Shown here in pieces: positions 16,065 through 24,297 of a stretch of DNA of 64,000 nt (position 1 is the stretch's first letter; every line of letters starts with the position of its first letter). The translations under genes were made by a program, and so were the position numbers. Under the pieces are notes generated by a model. It saw only the letters and a list, made by a program, of their open reading frames with translations. It searched no databases and had not been told where the DNA came from. Source of the stretch: Salinigranum marinum (GTDB lineage Archaea; Halobacteriota; Halobacteria; Halobacteriales; Haloferacaceae); assembly GCF_024228675.1 (NCBI RefSeq), contig NZ_CP100462.1, positions 62,001 through 126,000 of the forward strand. Reading direction: 5' to 3'.

Positions 16065-16604
16065 TTACTCGACGAGCATCTCGTAGCCGCCCGTCTCCTC
16101 GTCCGACTCCCCGCGTTCGTCGAGGTACTGGAGCGTCACGAGCACCGACAGCCCGAGCGAGACGGCCAGCGCGACACCGGCCCACCCGAGCAGGGAGACG
16201 GCCGGAACCGCCAGCCAGACGCCGACGACGAGCAGCCAGCTCGCGACCGAGAACGCGAGGTAGTACCGGAGCCACCCCGGCGACTCTCCCGCTGTCTCCA
16301 TCCAGAAAAAGCCCGACTCGCGGAGGTCGTTCGTGAGCACGACCGTCCGTTCGTCCTCGTCGTAGACGGCGATATCCGCCTCTTCGAGCTTCGGGAGGTG
16401 CGTCTGGTACAGCGATATGTAGACGCGCTGTCGCTCCTCGGACGTGATCTCCGACTCGGGCGTCCCGCTCTCGGCGGCAGCGATCTTCGTCGCGAGCTCC
16501 TTGAGGCTCAACTCCTCGTCCGCCTGTGAGAGGTAGTAGATGATGTAGCGGCGTCGGGAGTTGCTCAGTATCTGGAAGAGGTCGTCTTTTGATCGTGTCG
16601 TCAT
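16065..16604 (-). CDS. DUF7344 winged-helix protein with C-terminal membrane helices
   Basis: 180 residues. The DUF7344 core (about 8-110) reads LFQILSNSRRRYIIYYL, then VYISLYQTHLPKLEEADIAVYDED. Two or three hydrophobic helices follow (about 125-165: YYLAFSVASWLLVVGVWLAV and VALAVSLGLSVLVTL), then an acidic tail. It is a paralogue of 14436-15056 with the same organisation. ATG 16604 is preferred over an upstream in-frame ATG because it sits right before the core. It is divergent from a PadR-like gene across a 293-bp A/T-richer spacer. Confidence 0.87.
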   Translation of the reverse strand: MTTRSKDDLFQILSNSRRRYIIYYLSQADEELSLKELATKIAAAESGTPESEITSEERQRVYISLYQTHLPKLEEADIAVYDEDERTVVLTNDLRESGFFWMETAGESPGWLRYYLAFSVASWLLVVGVWLAVPAVSLLGWAGVALAVSLGLSVLVTLQYLDERGESDEETGGYEMLVE

Positions 16605-16682
16605 CGATGTAGTGTCCTTGATCGGCCCCGTTCTTCGATGAGAGGCGAGACGAGCGGGTGACATTGTTGATACCACACGTGA

Positions 16683-16690
16683 TTTTAAAG
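16683..16690 (-). promoter_or_regulatory. TATA-like box upstream of the DUF7344 gene at 16604
   Basis: Minus-strand CTTTAAAA lies 79-86 nt before the start codon, predicting a leader of about 50 nt. The sequence AACAATG, seen in other boxes of this region, follows at 16661-16667. Confidence 0.45.
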
Positions 16691-16897
16691 CTTTGTTATC
16701 GGTGAGCTATCGGTAGCCTATCTGGAACACGCCGTCGCGACTGCTGGCGGCGATGCGAGTCGACATGGGGGCAGAGCGGTACGTCACGCGTCGAGAACGT
16801 CTCCGCGAGCGGGAAGCCCCGTCTTAAAGCCCGAATCGGAGATGTTCCCGGGTGGCTAACAAAACCGGTTGGGAGAGAGTGATATACAGAGAGACAC

Positions 16898-17182
16898 ATG
16901 AGTATGTTCGATCTGACAGGGTTCCAGCGAGACCTGCTGTACGTGATCGCCGGTGCGGACCGGCCATCGGGACAGCAGATCAAAGAATCGATCAGCGAGG
17001 ACGTCGGCGAGGTCAACCACGGCCGCCTCTACCCGAACCTGGACACGCTCGTCGAGCGCGGATTCGTCAACAAAGGCCAACACGACCGTCGGACGAACTA
17101 CTACCAGATATCCGACGAGGGGCGAACGGCGATCAGCGAGCGGCGCGAGTGGGAAGAGCGGTACGTCTCGTTCGACGAGTAA
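16898..17182 (+). CDS. PadR-family-like winged-helix regulator
   Basis: 94 residues: a short N-terminus, then FQRDLLYVIAGADRPSGQQI, the recognition region VNHGRLYPNLDTLVERGFV and the wing (RRTNYYQISDEG). This is the compact PadR-like form found in many haloarchaea, lacking the C-terminal dimerisation helix of bacterial PadR. It presumably binds DNA as a dimer. ATG 16898 is used; an ATG two codons further on is also possible. It shares a spacer with the divergent DUF7344 gene, and targets are unknown. Confidence 0.87.
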   Translation: MSMFDLTGFQRDLLYVIAGADRPSGQQIKESISEDVGEVNHGRLYPNLDTLVERGFVNKGQHDRRTNYYQISDEGRTAISERREWEERYVSFDE

Positions 17183-17430
17183 CGCGCCTCGCTCCCCCGC
17201 CCACTTGTGTAAGAATAGCTGTACGTTCGACGAAATCTGCTCGCAACGCGTGCGAACTGGGGGCGCGGGGACACAAATCACTCTTCATTATGATACCATT
17301 AAAACGCGCTGAGAGTCCTCAAAACACGATTTTCTTCGATTTGCACACTTACCGAGCGGATCGTATGTTCGTCGGCTTCTAATTTTCTAACCGGACAATC
17401 AGGAGATCCAACTACTGTAACCACCGCAAC

Positions 17431-17440
17431 ACTTATTTTG
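17431..17440 (+). promoter_or_regulatory. TATA-like box of the small Tat-protein gene
   Basis: ACTTATTTTG sits 22-31 nt before ATG 17462, consistent with a leaderless transcript. The 280 bp before the gene are clearly more A/T-rich than the surroundings. Confidence 0.5.
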
Positions 17441-17461
17441 TTAATCCCTCATTAGTGGAGT

Positions 17462-17863
17462 ATGGCACGCGAACAGGCGCGGAAACAGACGCGTAGTACC
17501 AACCCAGTAAGTCGGCGAAACTACCTCCGGTTGAGTGGCGCACTCACCCTCGGCGTCGCCGGCGCGGCAGCGAGCGAGCGAGTCGAGAACTACGACGCGG
17601 GTCCGGGGAACGTCCTCTCGATCGTCGGAACGACCCCCGCACCGACTACCTACGAAGTGACGGTAAGCGATGAGATCGTCCCCGGACGGCACACGGACGC
17701 GCTGAGCGTCCTCGGGACGACCGGCCAGAGCGCGGAGGACGCGATCGGTGACGGCGTCCGGAGCTACCGGTTCAGCGGCGAGATCACGGACCTCAGACTC
17801 GACGACGGAGCGACCGTCTTCGTGAACGGCGCGCGGATCGCCCCCAAGGCGCTCGACCAGTAA
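17462..17863 (+). CDS. small Tat-signal protein of unknown function
   Basis: 133 residues. An N-terminal MAREQAR tail leads to a twin-arginine-like motif (SRRNYLRLSG) and a hydrophobic stretch, so export by Tat is likely. The mature part has a beta-rich module seen in haloarchaeal exported proteins: VLSIVGTTPAPTTYEVTVS, then SYRFSGEITDLRLDDGATVFVNG. I know it only as an uncharacterised domain. The leader and first codons resemble those of the Tat protein at 34226 (both start MAR(E/D) and share SRR(N/S)YL). It lies between regulators and a nucleotide-sugar gene, so a cell-surface role is a guess. Confidence 0.8.
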   Translation: MAREQARKQTRSTNPVSRRNYLRLSGALTLGVAGAAASERVENYDAGPGNVLSIVGTTPAPTTYEVTVSDEIVPGRHTDALSVLGTTGQSAEDAIGDGVRSYRFSGEITDLRLDDGATVFVNGARIAPKALDQ

Positions 17864-17877
17864 CGATCGCTTCTGTG

Positions 17878-17896
17878 CCACCACGCTCCGTGGTGG
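17878..17896 (+). terminator. 8-bp hairpin after the small Tat-protein gene
   Basis: CCACCACG and CGTGGTGG flank a 3-nt loop, 14 bases after the TAA. There is no T tract, so assignment as a terminator is tentative. Confidence 0.4.
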
Positions 17897-17985
17897 TGTG
17901 GGCCCGGACCGCCGAGCGGCGCGACCGACCACCATGTTTCGAGACCCAGAAAACGACGCCGCGACGACCGACCGGTCCGCGCGGA

Positions 17986-18750
17986 TCAGTTCTCTGTGAC
18001 CTGGGCACCCCGGACGCCCCGGTCGGTCGCGCTCGTGTCGACCGCGTTGAGTCGGCGTTCGGCCTCGTCGCGGTCGGCGGGGTAGCCGACGTCGATGCGC
18101 CACCCCTCCATCCGGATAGCGTCGATCGTCCGGCCCGATCGGAGCAGGAGTCCGATCGCGTCGGGGAGTTCGTACTCGCCGCGGGCCGACGGCTGGACGA
18201 GGTGACAGGCGTGGAAGATCGCCGGCGTGAACGTGTAAAAGCCCGTCATGACCAGGTTCGACGGCGGGTCAGCGGGCTTTTCGACCACCCCGACGACAGC
18301 GTCGTCCTCGTCGGTGAGACAGACGCCGTAACGCGAGGCTTCCGCCCAGGGGACCTCCTCGACGAGGACCGCGGCGTCGACGTCACCGCACCGCTGTCGG
18401 GCGACGACCGCCGCGAGGTTCGCCTCGAAGACGTTGTCGCCGAGCATCAGGACGAACGCCCCATCGACGTGTTCCTCGGCGGTGAGGAGCGCGTGGGCGA
18501 GCCCCAGTCGCTCGCGCTGGTAGGTGTACGTTACCGGGATCCCCTGGAACTCGTCACCCAGGTAGTCGATGACCTGTTCGGCCCGGTAGCCGACGACGAC
18601 GACGAAACCATCGACGCCGAGCGCGGCGAGCTGTTCGAGACAGTGCACGAGAATGGGCTTCCCGGCGACTTCCACGAGTGCCTTCGGCCGCGTCTCGGTG
18701 AGCGGGCGGAGCCTGGTGCCTTCACCGGCGGCGAGCACAACGGCTTGCAT
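17986..18750 (-). CDS. glucose-1-phosphate nucleotidyltransferase, AglF/RmlA-like
   Basis: 254 residues, nucleotidyltransferase domain only. Motifs: LAAGEGTRLRPLTETRPK with the catalytic Arg/Lys, VVVGYRAEQ, LMLGDNVFE with a metal-binding Asp, GVVEKPADPPSNLVMTGFY, and GWRIDVGYPAD. It has no beta-helix extension. In Haloferax, AglF of this type supplies UDP-glucose for S-layer glycoprotein N-glycosylation; dTDP-glucose synthesis is the alternative. It is monocistronic, with a TATA-like box 24-33 nt before the start. The next gene upstream, glmM, is on the same strand 270 bp away. Confidence 0.85.
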   Translation of the reverse strand: MQAVVLAAGEGTRLRPLTETRPKALVEVAGKPILVHCLEQLAALGVDGFVVVVGYRAEQVIDYLGDEFQGIPVTYTYQRERLGLAHALLTAEEHVDGAFVLMLGDNVFEANLAAVVARQRCGDVDAAVLVEEVPWAEASRYGVCLTDEDDAVVGVVEKPADPPSNLVMTGFYTFTPAIFHACHLVQPSARGEYELPDAIGLLLRSGRTIDAIRMEGWRIDVGYPADRDEAERRLNAVDTSATDRGVRGAQVTEN

Positions 18751-18773
18751 GACCGACTGACGCGCCGACGAGA

Positions 18774-18783
18774 CATTGTTATG
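18774..18783 (-). promoter_or_regulatory. TATA-like box of the aglF-like gene
   Basis: Minus-strand CATAACAATG, 24-33 nt before ATG 18750, predicting a leaderless mRNA. The same box precedes the glmU-like/glmS operon. A better TATA match (ATTTATAT near 18945-18955 on the minus strand) lies 200 nt upstream and could drive a second, longer transcript. Confidence 0.5.
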
Positions 18784-19020
18784 CGACTGATACTCGCCGG
18801 GACCGGAACCGACACACGCGGCTCGTCGAAGCCCCGGAGCCGTCGCTCACGTATCGAAAGCGGGTGTTCCGGGGAAAGAAGCGCAATTCGTTGGCACGCG
18901 AACCAGCGCACGAGACCCGGAACGTCTGGTATGACGACGTATGCAGATATAAATGTTGTGCGAGCGGTGAGTGTCTGCCGTGACCGGTAACCAGCGGTGT
19001 CGGGGCCGAGCCGCGGGCGG

Positions 19021-20346
19021 TCAGCCCTCGAGTTCGACGGCCTCGTCGACGACCCCTTTCGCCACCGAGTGGAGCCGTTCGGCGGCGGCCGCGTCGCGGG
19101 CTTCGGCGGTGACGCGGACGAGCGGTTCGGTGCCGCTGGCTCGGACGAGGAACCAGCCGTCCTCGGCGTCGACGCGGATCCCGTCGAGCGTCAACACGTC
19201 GTCGTCCGTCTCCGTGAGCCGAGCCGACACCCGCTCCATGACCGCGCGCTTGCGGTCCGTCGGGACGTTCTCCCGGCGGGTCTCGTAGCTCGGCACGTCG
19301 GTCACGAGCGCCGAGAGTGGCCCCGAGTCGGCGACCAGCGCCGCCAGTTCCAAGGCGGCGAAGTGCGCGTCCGGACAGAGCGTCTCGGTCGGCCAGATCC
19401 ACGCACCGCTTGGCTCACCCCCGAAGACGTACCCCGCCGTCGCGACCTGCTCGGCGACATGGACGTCGCCGACGCGGGTGTACGTCACCGTCCCGCCGGC
19501 GTCGCTCACGACGTCGCTCACCAGGAGGCTCGTGTCGACCGGAACCGCGACACTGCCACCACTCTCGGCGAGCGCCCGCCGCGCGAAGAGCGCTAGGAGC
19601 ACGTCGCCGGGGACGAACGTCCCCTCGTCGGTGACGGCCATCATCCGGTCGGCGTCGCCGTCGTGGGCGACGCCGAGGTCGGCGTCGAGGGCCGCCACCG
19701 TCCGACAGAGGCCGCCGAGCGAGTCGGCGTTCGGCTCCGACTTCCGGGTTGGAAAGCGCCCGTCGGCCTGCGCGTTGAGCGTCGTCACCTCGGCGTCGAG
19801 CGCGACGAGCGCGTCGACGGTGGGGCGACCGGTCCCGTTGCCGAGGTCGACCACGACCGACAGCTCCTCGAACGACGGGAACCGCTCCGCGAGGTGGGCG
19901 ACCTGCCGGTCGGCCGCCCCCTCGTGGCTCGTCTGTGTGCCCAACGTCCGGTACCCCTGGAGGTCGTACGCGCCGTCGTCGATCCGGCGCTCGACCGCGT
20001 CGGTCGCGGCCGCGTCGAACGCCTGACCGCTCGGCGTCCACAGTTTGAGTCCGTTGTCGGGCGCGGGGTTGTGCGAGGCGGTCACGCCGACCGCGGCGTC
20101 CGCGTCGAGCCAGCCGACGTGTCGGGCGAGCACCGGCGTCGACACGACCCCGAGTCGGACGACGTCCGCGCCGCACTCCCGGAGCCCCGCGCTGACGGCG
20201 TCGGCGAGGAGCGCACCGCTGTCGCGGACGTCGCGCCCCACGAGGACCCGCTCGGCGTCGGAGCCGACCGCACGGCCGACCCGCAGGGCCAACTCGGCCG
20301 TGATCTCCTCGCCGACGGTGCCGCGAACGCCGCTGGTTCCGAACAT
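19021..20346 (-). CDS. glmM: phosphoglucosamine mutase (phosphohexomutase family)
   Basis: 441 residues, full length for the alpha-D-phosphohexomutase family. The start is MFGTSGVRG. The active-site phosphoserine lies in VTASHNPAPDNG near residue 93, the metal loop is DGDADRMM, the sugar-binding loop FGGEPSGAWIW, and the phosphate-binding loop RASGTEPLVRV. The enzyme converts glucosamine-6-P to glucosamine-1-P, between GlmS and GlmU; archaeal members may also use mannose or glucose phosphates. ATG 20346 is 25-34 nt after a TATA-like box. Confidence 0.9.
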   Translation of the reverse strand: MFGTSGVRGTVGEEITAELALRVGRAVGSDAERVLVGRDVRDSGALLADAVSAGLRECGADVVRLGVVSTPVLARHVGWLDADAAVGVTASHNPAPDNGLKLWTPSGQAFDAAATDAVERRIDDGAYDLQGYRTLGTQTSHEGAADRQVAHLAERFPSFEELSVVVDLGNGTGRPTVDALVALDAEVTTLNAQADGRFPTRKSEPNADSLGGLCRTVAALDADLGVAHDGDADRMMAVTDEGTFVPGDVLLALFARRALAESGGSVAVPVDTSLLVSDVVSDAGGTVTYTRVGDVHVAEQVATAGYVFGGEPSGAWIWPTETLCPDAHFAALELAALVADSGPLSALVTDVPSYETRRENVPTDRKRAVMERVSARLTETDDDVLTLDGIRVDAEDGWFLVRASGTEPLVRVTAEARDAAAAERLHSVAKGVVDEAVELEG

Positions 20347-20370
20347 GTCTGGTACGGTGTAGACGAGACG

Positions 20371-20380
20371 AGTATAAGAG
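20371..20380 (-). promoter_or_regulatory. TATA-like box of glmM
   Basis: Minus-strand CTCTTATACT, 25-34 nt before ATG 20346; leaderless initiation is expected. Confidence 0.5.
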
Positions 20381-20427
20381 TCCGGGCGGTCGTTCACGCC
20401 GACCGATCGGGCGGCGTGGCGGACGCG

Positions 20428-23049
20428 CTAGTTCACCAGCACTTCGGCCGCCGAGATGGCCCGTTCGGCCTCGCTGTCGGCGACACCGTGGGGGCTGAAC
20501 GCCGCCCGCTCGTACGCCGTGGTCAGCGCGCTGACGGCGTCGGCCACCTCGTAGCCGCCCTCGCGGACCGCACGCAGGAACTCGCGGTGGGTGACCCGTC
20601 GCGGAAGCGGGCGCTCCGCCGAGAGCTGTCTGCGGGCGGCGACGTAGGCGTACTCGGTCGCGAGCCGTGGGTTCGAGGCCGCGAGCGCGCTCCGGGCCGC
20701 CCGGAGATACACCCCCGGCGGTGTCGGATCCGTCGCGTCGGTCGGGTCCGGCCGGCCGCCCCGGAGGAGTTCCGCGGCCGCGGCGTCGCCGAGTCGCCGT
20801 CGACCGGCTACGCTGACCGGGCCGGTCCGGCGACGCCGGGAGGCGACGGCCACGAGCACGCCCAGCCCGACGACGACGAGGCCGACGGTCCCGGCGAGCA
20901 GGTCCGGAGAGACGCCGAGGTCGACGACCGGCAGGACCACGAGCACCTCGCCGACGCCGAGCGCCTCGCGGAGTCGGGCGACGGCCGGGACCTCCGCCGC
21001 CGGCTCCACGCGGGGCTCGGGAAGCCCGACCACCGCCGGCGCGCTCTCGGCGGGCGCGAGGTTGGTCGTCGGGGTGTCGAAGCCGGCGACGACACTGACG
21101 GTCGTGCGCACCCCGTCGCGGTCGGGGAGCGAGAGCGACGCCGCGAACGCGCCGTCGTCATCGGTCCGGGCCGTCTCGACGACCCCGCCGTCGACGCGGA
21201 GTTCGACCTGCTGGCCGGGGAGCGGCGTTCCGTCCGCCGTCGCGAGCGTCCCGGCGACGAGCAGCTCACGGCCGCGCGTCACCGTCTCGTCGAGCCGAAC
21301 CCGCGTCGGCGTCGTCCGGACGGCCACGCTCGTCGCGGCCGCGGTCGGCGCGAGCGCCCGGTCGGCGTCGACGAGCACGACGCGGACGGGTTGGCTCCCA
21401 CGGCGGATGTCGGGCGGGACCGTCGTCGTGAACCGGTAGGTGCCGTCGGTCCCGGTCTCGGCCGTCCCGAGACGGCGGTCGCCGACGACGACAAGCAGGC
21501 TCACGTTCGCCGCACCGACGAACTCCGTCGGGAGGGGCTCGCGCAACGCCGGCGGGAGCGGGATGGCCTCGACCGCGGTCTCGTTCACGACGACGGTCGC
21601 GTTTTCGGCGGTCAGCACGGAAGGATTCGTGACGGTCGCGAGGTCGGTCACGTTCACCGCGACCGTCACCGGTCCCGCCGTACTGACCGTCGAGAGGCCC
21701 GTCGTGTCTACCACCAGCGTCCGAGTGACGGGTGGCGTCGCGTTCGTCGCGGCCGCCATTCGTGCCTCGGCTTCGACCGCCGCCCGGAGCCTGTCGCGGA
21801 ACACGTTGCCGTCGCGGGTCCGCTCCTGGAGGCGGGTCGCGTTCGGAACGTCCCCGCCGACGACCCCCGAGACGACGAGTTCGTCGCCGAAGCCGACGGT
21901 GGGCTGCGTCGCGACGGTGACCGTCGGCGTCTCCTGCCTGACGAAGAGCTCGACCGTCGTCCGGTCGCCGAGATACGCCGACTGCTCGTCGACGACGAAG
22001 CGCGCCTCGACCGTGACAGGCCCGTCGGGGACGGTCGTCGGGCGGTAGAGCACCGCGAACGTTCCGTTCGCGTCCGTCTCGACCGCAGAGCGCTGCCCGC
22101 CGACGGTGAGCCAGCCCGTCTCGTTCGAGAGCGGCGTGCCGTCGGCGGTGGTGACCCGCCCGAGCAGCCGGTACGGGGACGCGAACGACCCCGTGGTGTT
22201 CGGGACGCTGATCTCGAGTCGGGTGTCGACGAACTGCTGGTCGCGGACGGTCGACTGGAGCGCGCGCACACGGTCGGCCTGTCGGTCGACGAGCCGGACC
22301 GTCTCGTTCTGTCGGTCCCCGCCCATCGCCGTCATGAGCGTGTAGTTGGCGACGAGGTTGTCGCGGCTCTCGGCCACGGTTTCGGCCTGCAGTTCCATCT
22401 CGCGCGCCAGCCGTCGCGCGTGGAACGAGTCGGCGTCGCGCCTGGCTTCGAGGTAGTCCTCGCGGACGAGCCCGTAGCGCTCAACGGCGTCGATGTACCG
22501 GAGCTGTTCGTCGCGGACGACCGCGAAGCGCGCCGCGTCCTCCGGACGCGTCCCGACGTCGCCCCGGACGTCGTCGTACCGCTCGTAGAGACTCTCGTAG
22601 TCGGCTCCGAGGACGGCGCGGGCCTCGGGATACTCGCCGCGGTTGAGGAGGCGGGTGCTCCCCGCGAGCCGGTTCGACATCGACCCGACGAGGTAGGCGT
22701 CGACCGACTGGACGCTGCCGCGACCGAGCGCCGTCCGCGGGTCCTCGTGGTCGACGACGGGCACCGTCTCGTTCGGAGCCGTGCCGTTCGCTGCGGTCGT
22801 CTCGTTCACCGCCGGCGGGGCCACCTGTTCCCGACTGGTCGCGCCGGACGCGCCGGACGCGCCGGACGCGAGATCGCCGTTCGACGCGGGGTCGGACGCG
22901 AACGGTGCACCCGCCGCCGCGCCGACGGTCGATCCGACCAGCAGGACGCAGACGAACAGGGTCGCGAGGGCGGTCACCGACCGGGCGACGCCTCCGGAGT
23001 GACCGCTCGGCGTGGTGCCGGATGTCGTGCCGTTCGGGGCCGGGGTCAC
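20428..23049 (-). CDS. large exported/membrane protein with Ig-like repeats and C-terminal DUF4129-like domain
   Basis: 873 residues. A signal or anchor helix (about 22-47) is followed by a Gly/Ala/Ser low-complexity stretch, a helical region (about 105-260), a series of Ig-like or carboxypeptidase-regulatory-like beta-domains with the recurrent TTADGTPLSNETG / TADGTPLPGQQVELRVDG pattern, a transmembrane helix near 695-715, and a cytoplasmic C-terminal domain (about 785-870) with REFLRAVREGG and YERAAFSPHG typical of DUF4129. Such proteins accompany MoxR and DUF58 in haloarchaea. The stop of the upstream DUF1616 gene is downstream of its start by 4 nt (ATGA), so the two are coupled. Function is unknown; an envelope-folding or quality-control role with MoxR is inferred. 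Confidence 0.82.
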   Translation of the reverse strand: MTPAPNGTTSGTTPSGHSGGVARSVTALATLFVCVLLVGSTVGAAAGAPFASDPASNGDLASGASGASGATSREQVAPPAVNETTAANGTAPNETVPVVDHEDPRTALGRGSVQSVDAYLVGSMSNRLAGSTRLLNRGEYPEARAVLGADYESLYERYDDVRGDVGTRPEDAARFAVVRDEQLRYIDAVERYGLVREDYLEARRDADSFHARRLAREMELQAETVAESRDNLVANYTLMTAMGGDRQNETVRLVDRQADRVRALQSTVRDQQFVDTRLEISVPNTTGSFASPYRLLGRVTTADGTPLSNETGWLTVGGQRSAVETDANGTFAVLYRPTTVPDGPVTVEARFVVDEQSAYLGDRTTVELFVRQETPTVTVATQPTVGFGDELVVSGVVGGDVPNATRLQERTRDGNVFRDRLRAAVEAEARMAAATNATPPVTRTLVVDTTGLSTVSTAGPVTVAVNVTDLATVTNPSVLTAENATVVVNETAVEAIPLPPALREPLPTEFVGAANVSLLVVVGDRRLGTAETGTDGTYRFTTTVPPDIRRGSQPVRVVLVDADRALAPTAAATSVAVRTTPTRVRLDETVTRGRELLVAGTLATADGTPLPGQQVELRVDGGVVETARTDDDGAFAASLSLPDRDGVRTTVSVVAGFDTPTTNLAPAESAPAVVGLPEPRVEPAAEVPAVARLREALGVGEVLVVLPVVDLGVSPDLLAGTVGLVVVGLGVLVAVASRRRRTGPVSVAGRRRLGDAAAAELLRGGRPDPTDATDPTPPGVYLRAARSALAASNPRLATEYAYVAARRQLSAERPLPRRVTHREFLRAVREGGYEVADAVSALTTAYERAAFSPHGVADSEAERAISAAEVLVN
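22841..22867. repeat. three tandem 9-bp units inside the DUF4129-type gene
   Basis: GCGCCGGAC occurs three times in a row and encodes the Gly-Ala-Ser repeats just after the signal helix. It is in frame and harmless, but a likely site of length variation. Confidence 0.9.
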
Positions 23050-24149
23050 GGCTCGGCCGACCCGGCCGCGGTCGCGGTCTCGTTAGTCGCGGTCCCGTCG
23101 GTCGCGGGATCGGCCGGGAGTCGCGTCGTTCCGGCCGCGGTCGTGCCGCCGGCGGCGGTACCGAGCCCCGGCACCGGCCCGTCCAGCGGGTCAAGCACGT
23201 CCATCCAGAGGTGGACCGAGTCGTCCGCCGCCGCCTGCGAGACGGCGGTCGGCACGCGGTCGACGTAGAGGAGGTACGCGACGCGGACGTTGACGCCGGT
23301 CCACGCGGGCGTGAACTCGTGGCGGACGCCCCACGCGTCGCCGTCGGCGACGGTCGTCGTGTAGCGCTGGAACTCCTCCTGGCGGAGGACCTCGCCCGTG
23401 TCGAGGTCGACCTGTTGGGCGACGGCGACGACCGTGTAGGTCGTGTCGGTGCCGCGGTGGTTGTCGAGGCCGACGTACAGTCGGGCGGGCTCGCCCAGGG
23501 TGAGGCTGCTGGGGTAGTTGTCGGCCAGCAGGCTCCCGTCGTCCTGGACAGCGAGCACGTAGAACTCCGTGATGTCCTCGCCGCCGCGGGCGGTCGTCGT
23601 CGCGTAGCCGACGCTGCTGACGGCGACCACGACCGCGACGGCGACCACGACGACGAGCAGCCGGTCGGCCATCGTGCTCGCACGGAGCGGCGCGACGGTG
23701 AACTGATACCGGAGTCCGGGCGGGAGCGCGCGCCAGCGGACGGCGGCGACGGCCGTCGCGGCCAGGGTGAGCGCCCCGAGGACCACGAGGACGGGCGTGC
23801 GGTCGATCCCCACGACGGTCGTCCGGAGCGCGAACGCGACGAACGGGGCGACGACGACGCTCGTCCCGACGCCGAGCGCCAGCCGCTCGGGGAAGTCGAG
23901 CCCGCGCACGTCGAGTCGGTGGCCCTCGCTGGTTTCGGCGGCGCGACGGGCGGGGAACAGCGCCGAGACGATGGCGTAGCCGGGGGCGACGAGGACGAAA
24001 ATGACCGCGATGGGGACGACGAGCGGGTTGCCCGGCGAGAGCGCGAACGGGATCGTCAGCCAGGTGACCGCGACGACGACCACGAGCGCGGCGAGATCCG
24101 GCGGAACCGCCCGGCCCGCGCGGGAGAAGCGACGACGTGGAGAACTCAT
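23046..24149 (-). CDS. DUF1616-type membrane protein
   Basis: 367 residues. Five N-terminal hydrophobic helices (about 17-38, 42-66, 87-108, 113-133, 157-178) are followed by an extracytoplasmic C-terminal domain with GLDNHRGTDTTYTVVAVAQQV and the late WTGVNVRVAYLLYVD segment, the DUF1616 pattern. A Thr/Ala-rich tail ends the protein. It is the first gene of a two-gene minus-strand unit and is divergent from the DUF58 gene. ATG 24149 is used; more upstream starts add hydrophilic sequence before helix 1. Archaeal DUF1616 proteins are often near surface-polysaccharide or MoxR genes; no activity is known. Confidence 0.85.
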   Translation of the reverse strand: MSSPRRRFSRAGRAVPPDLAALVVVVAVTWLTIPFALSPGNPLVVPIAVIFVLVAPGYAIVSALFPARRAAETSEGHRLDVRGLDFPERLALGVGTSVVVAPFVAFALRTTVVGIDRTPVLVVLGALTLAATAVAAVRWRALPPGLRYQFTVAPLRASTMADRLLVVVVAVAVVVAVSSVGYATTTARGGEDITEFYVLAVQDDGSLLADNYPSSLTLGEPARLYVGLDNHRGTDTTYTVVAVAQQVDLDTGEVLRQEEFQRYTTTVADGDAWGVRHEFTPAWTGVNVRVAYLLYVDRVPTAVSQAAADDSVHLWMDVLDPLDGPVPGLGTAAGGTTAAGTTRLPADPATDGTATNETATAAGSAEP

Positions 24150-24262
24150 TGGGTGAGACACACCGGCGGGGAGAAAAAGTATGGAGCGACTATCGCCCGA
24201 ATCCGGCCGGTAGGCTTTTGATAACCGGGAAGAACGGGGGGCGAGCAGACCGGCATCGACAG

Positions 24263-24270
24263 CATATTGA
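24263..24270 (+). promoter_or_regulatory. TATA-like box of the DUF58 operon
   Basis: CATATTGA is 28-35 nt before ATG 24298. The A/T-rich GGCTTTTGATAACC at 24213-24226 may serve the divergent DUF1616 gene or be a second element. Confidence 0.4.
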
Positions 24271-24297
24271 TCTACCTGCCCGGCGTCCACTCAGCGA

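Noticed and set aside
19663-23268. A 1201-codon open frame on the plus strand
   Set aside because: It runs antisense to glmM and the DUF4129-type gene, is extremely rich in Arg and lacks domains. High GC makes such antisense frames common.
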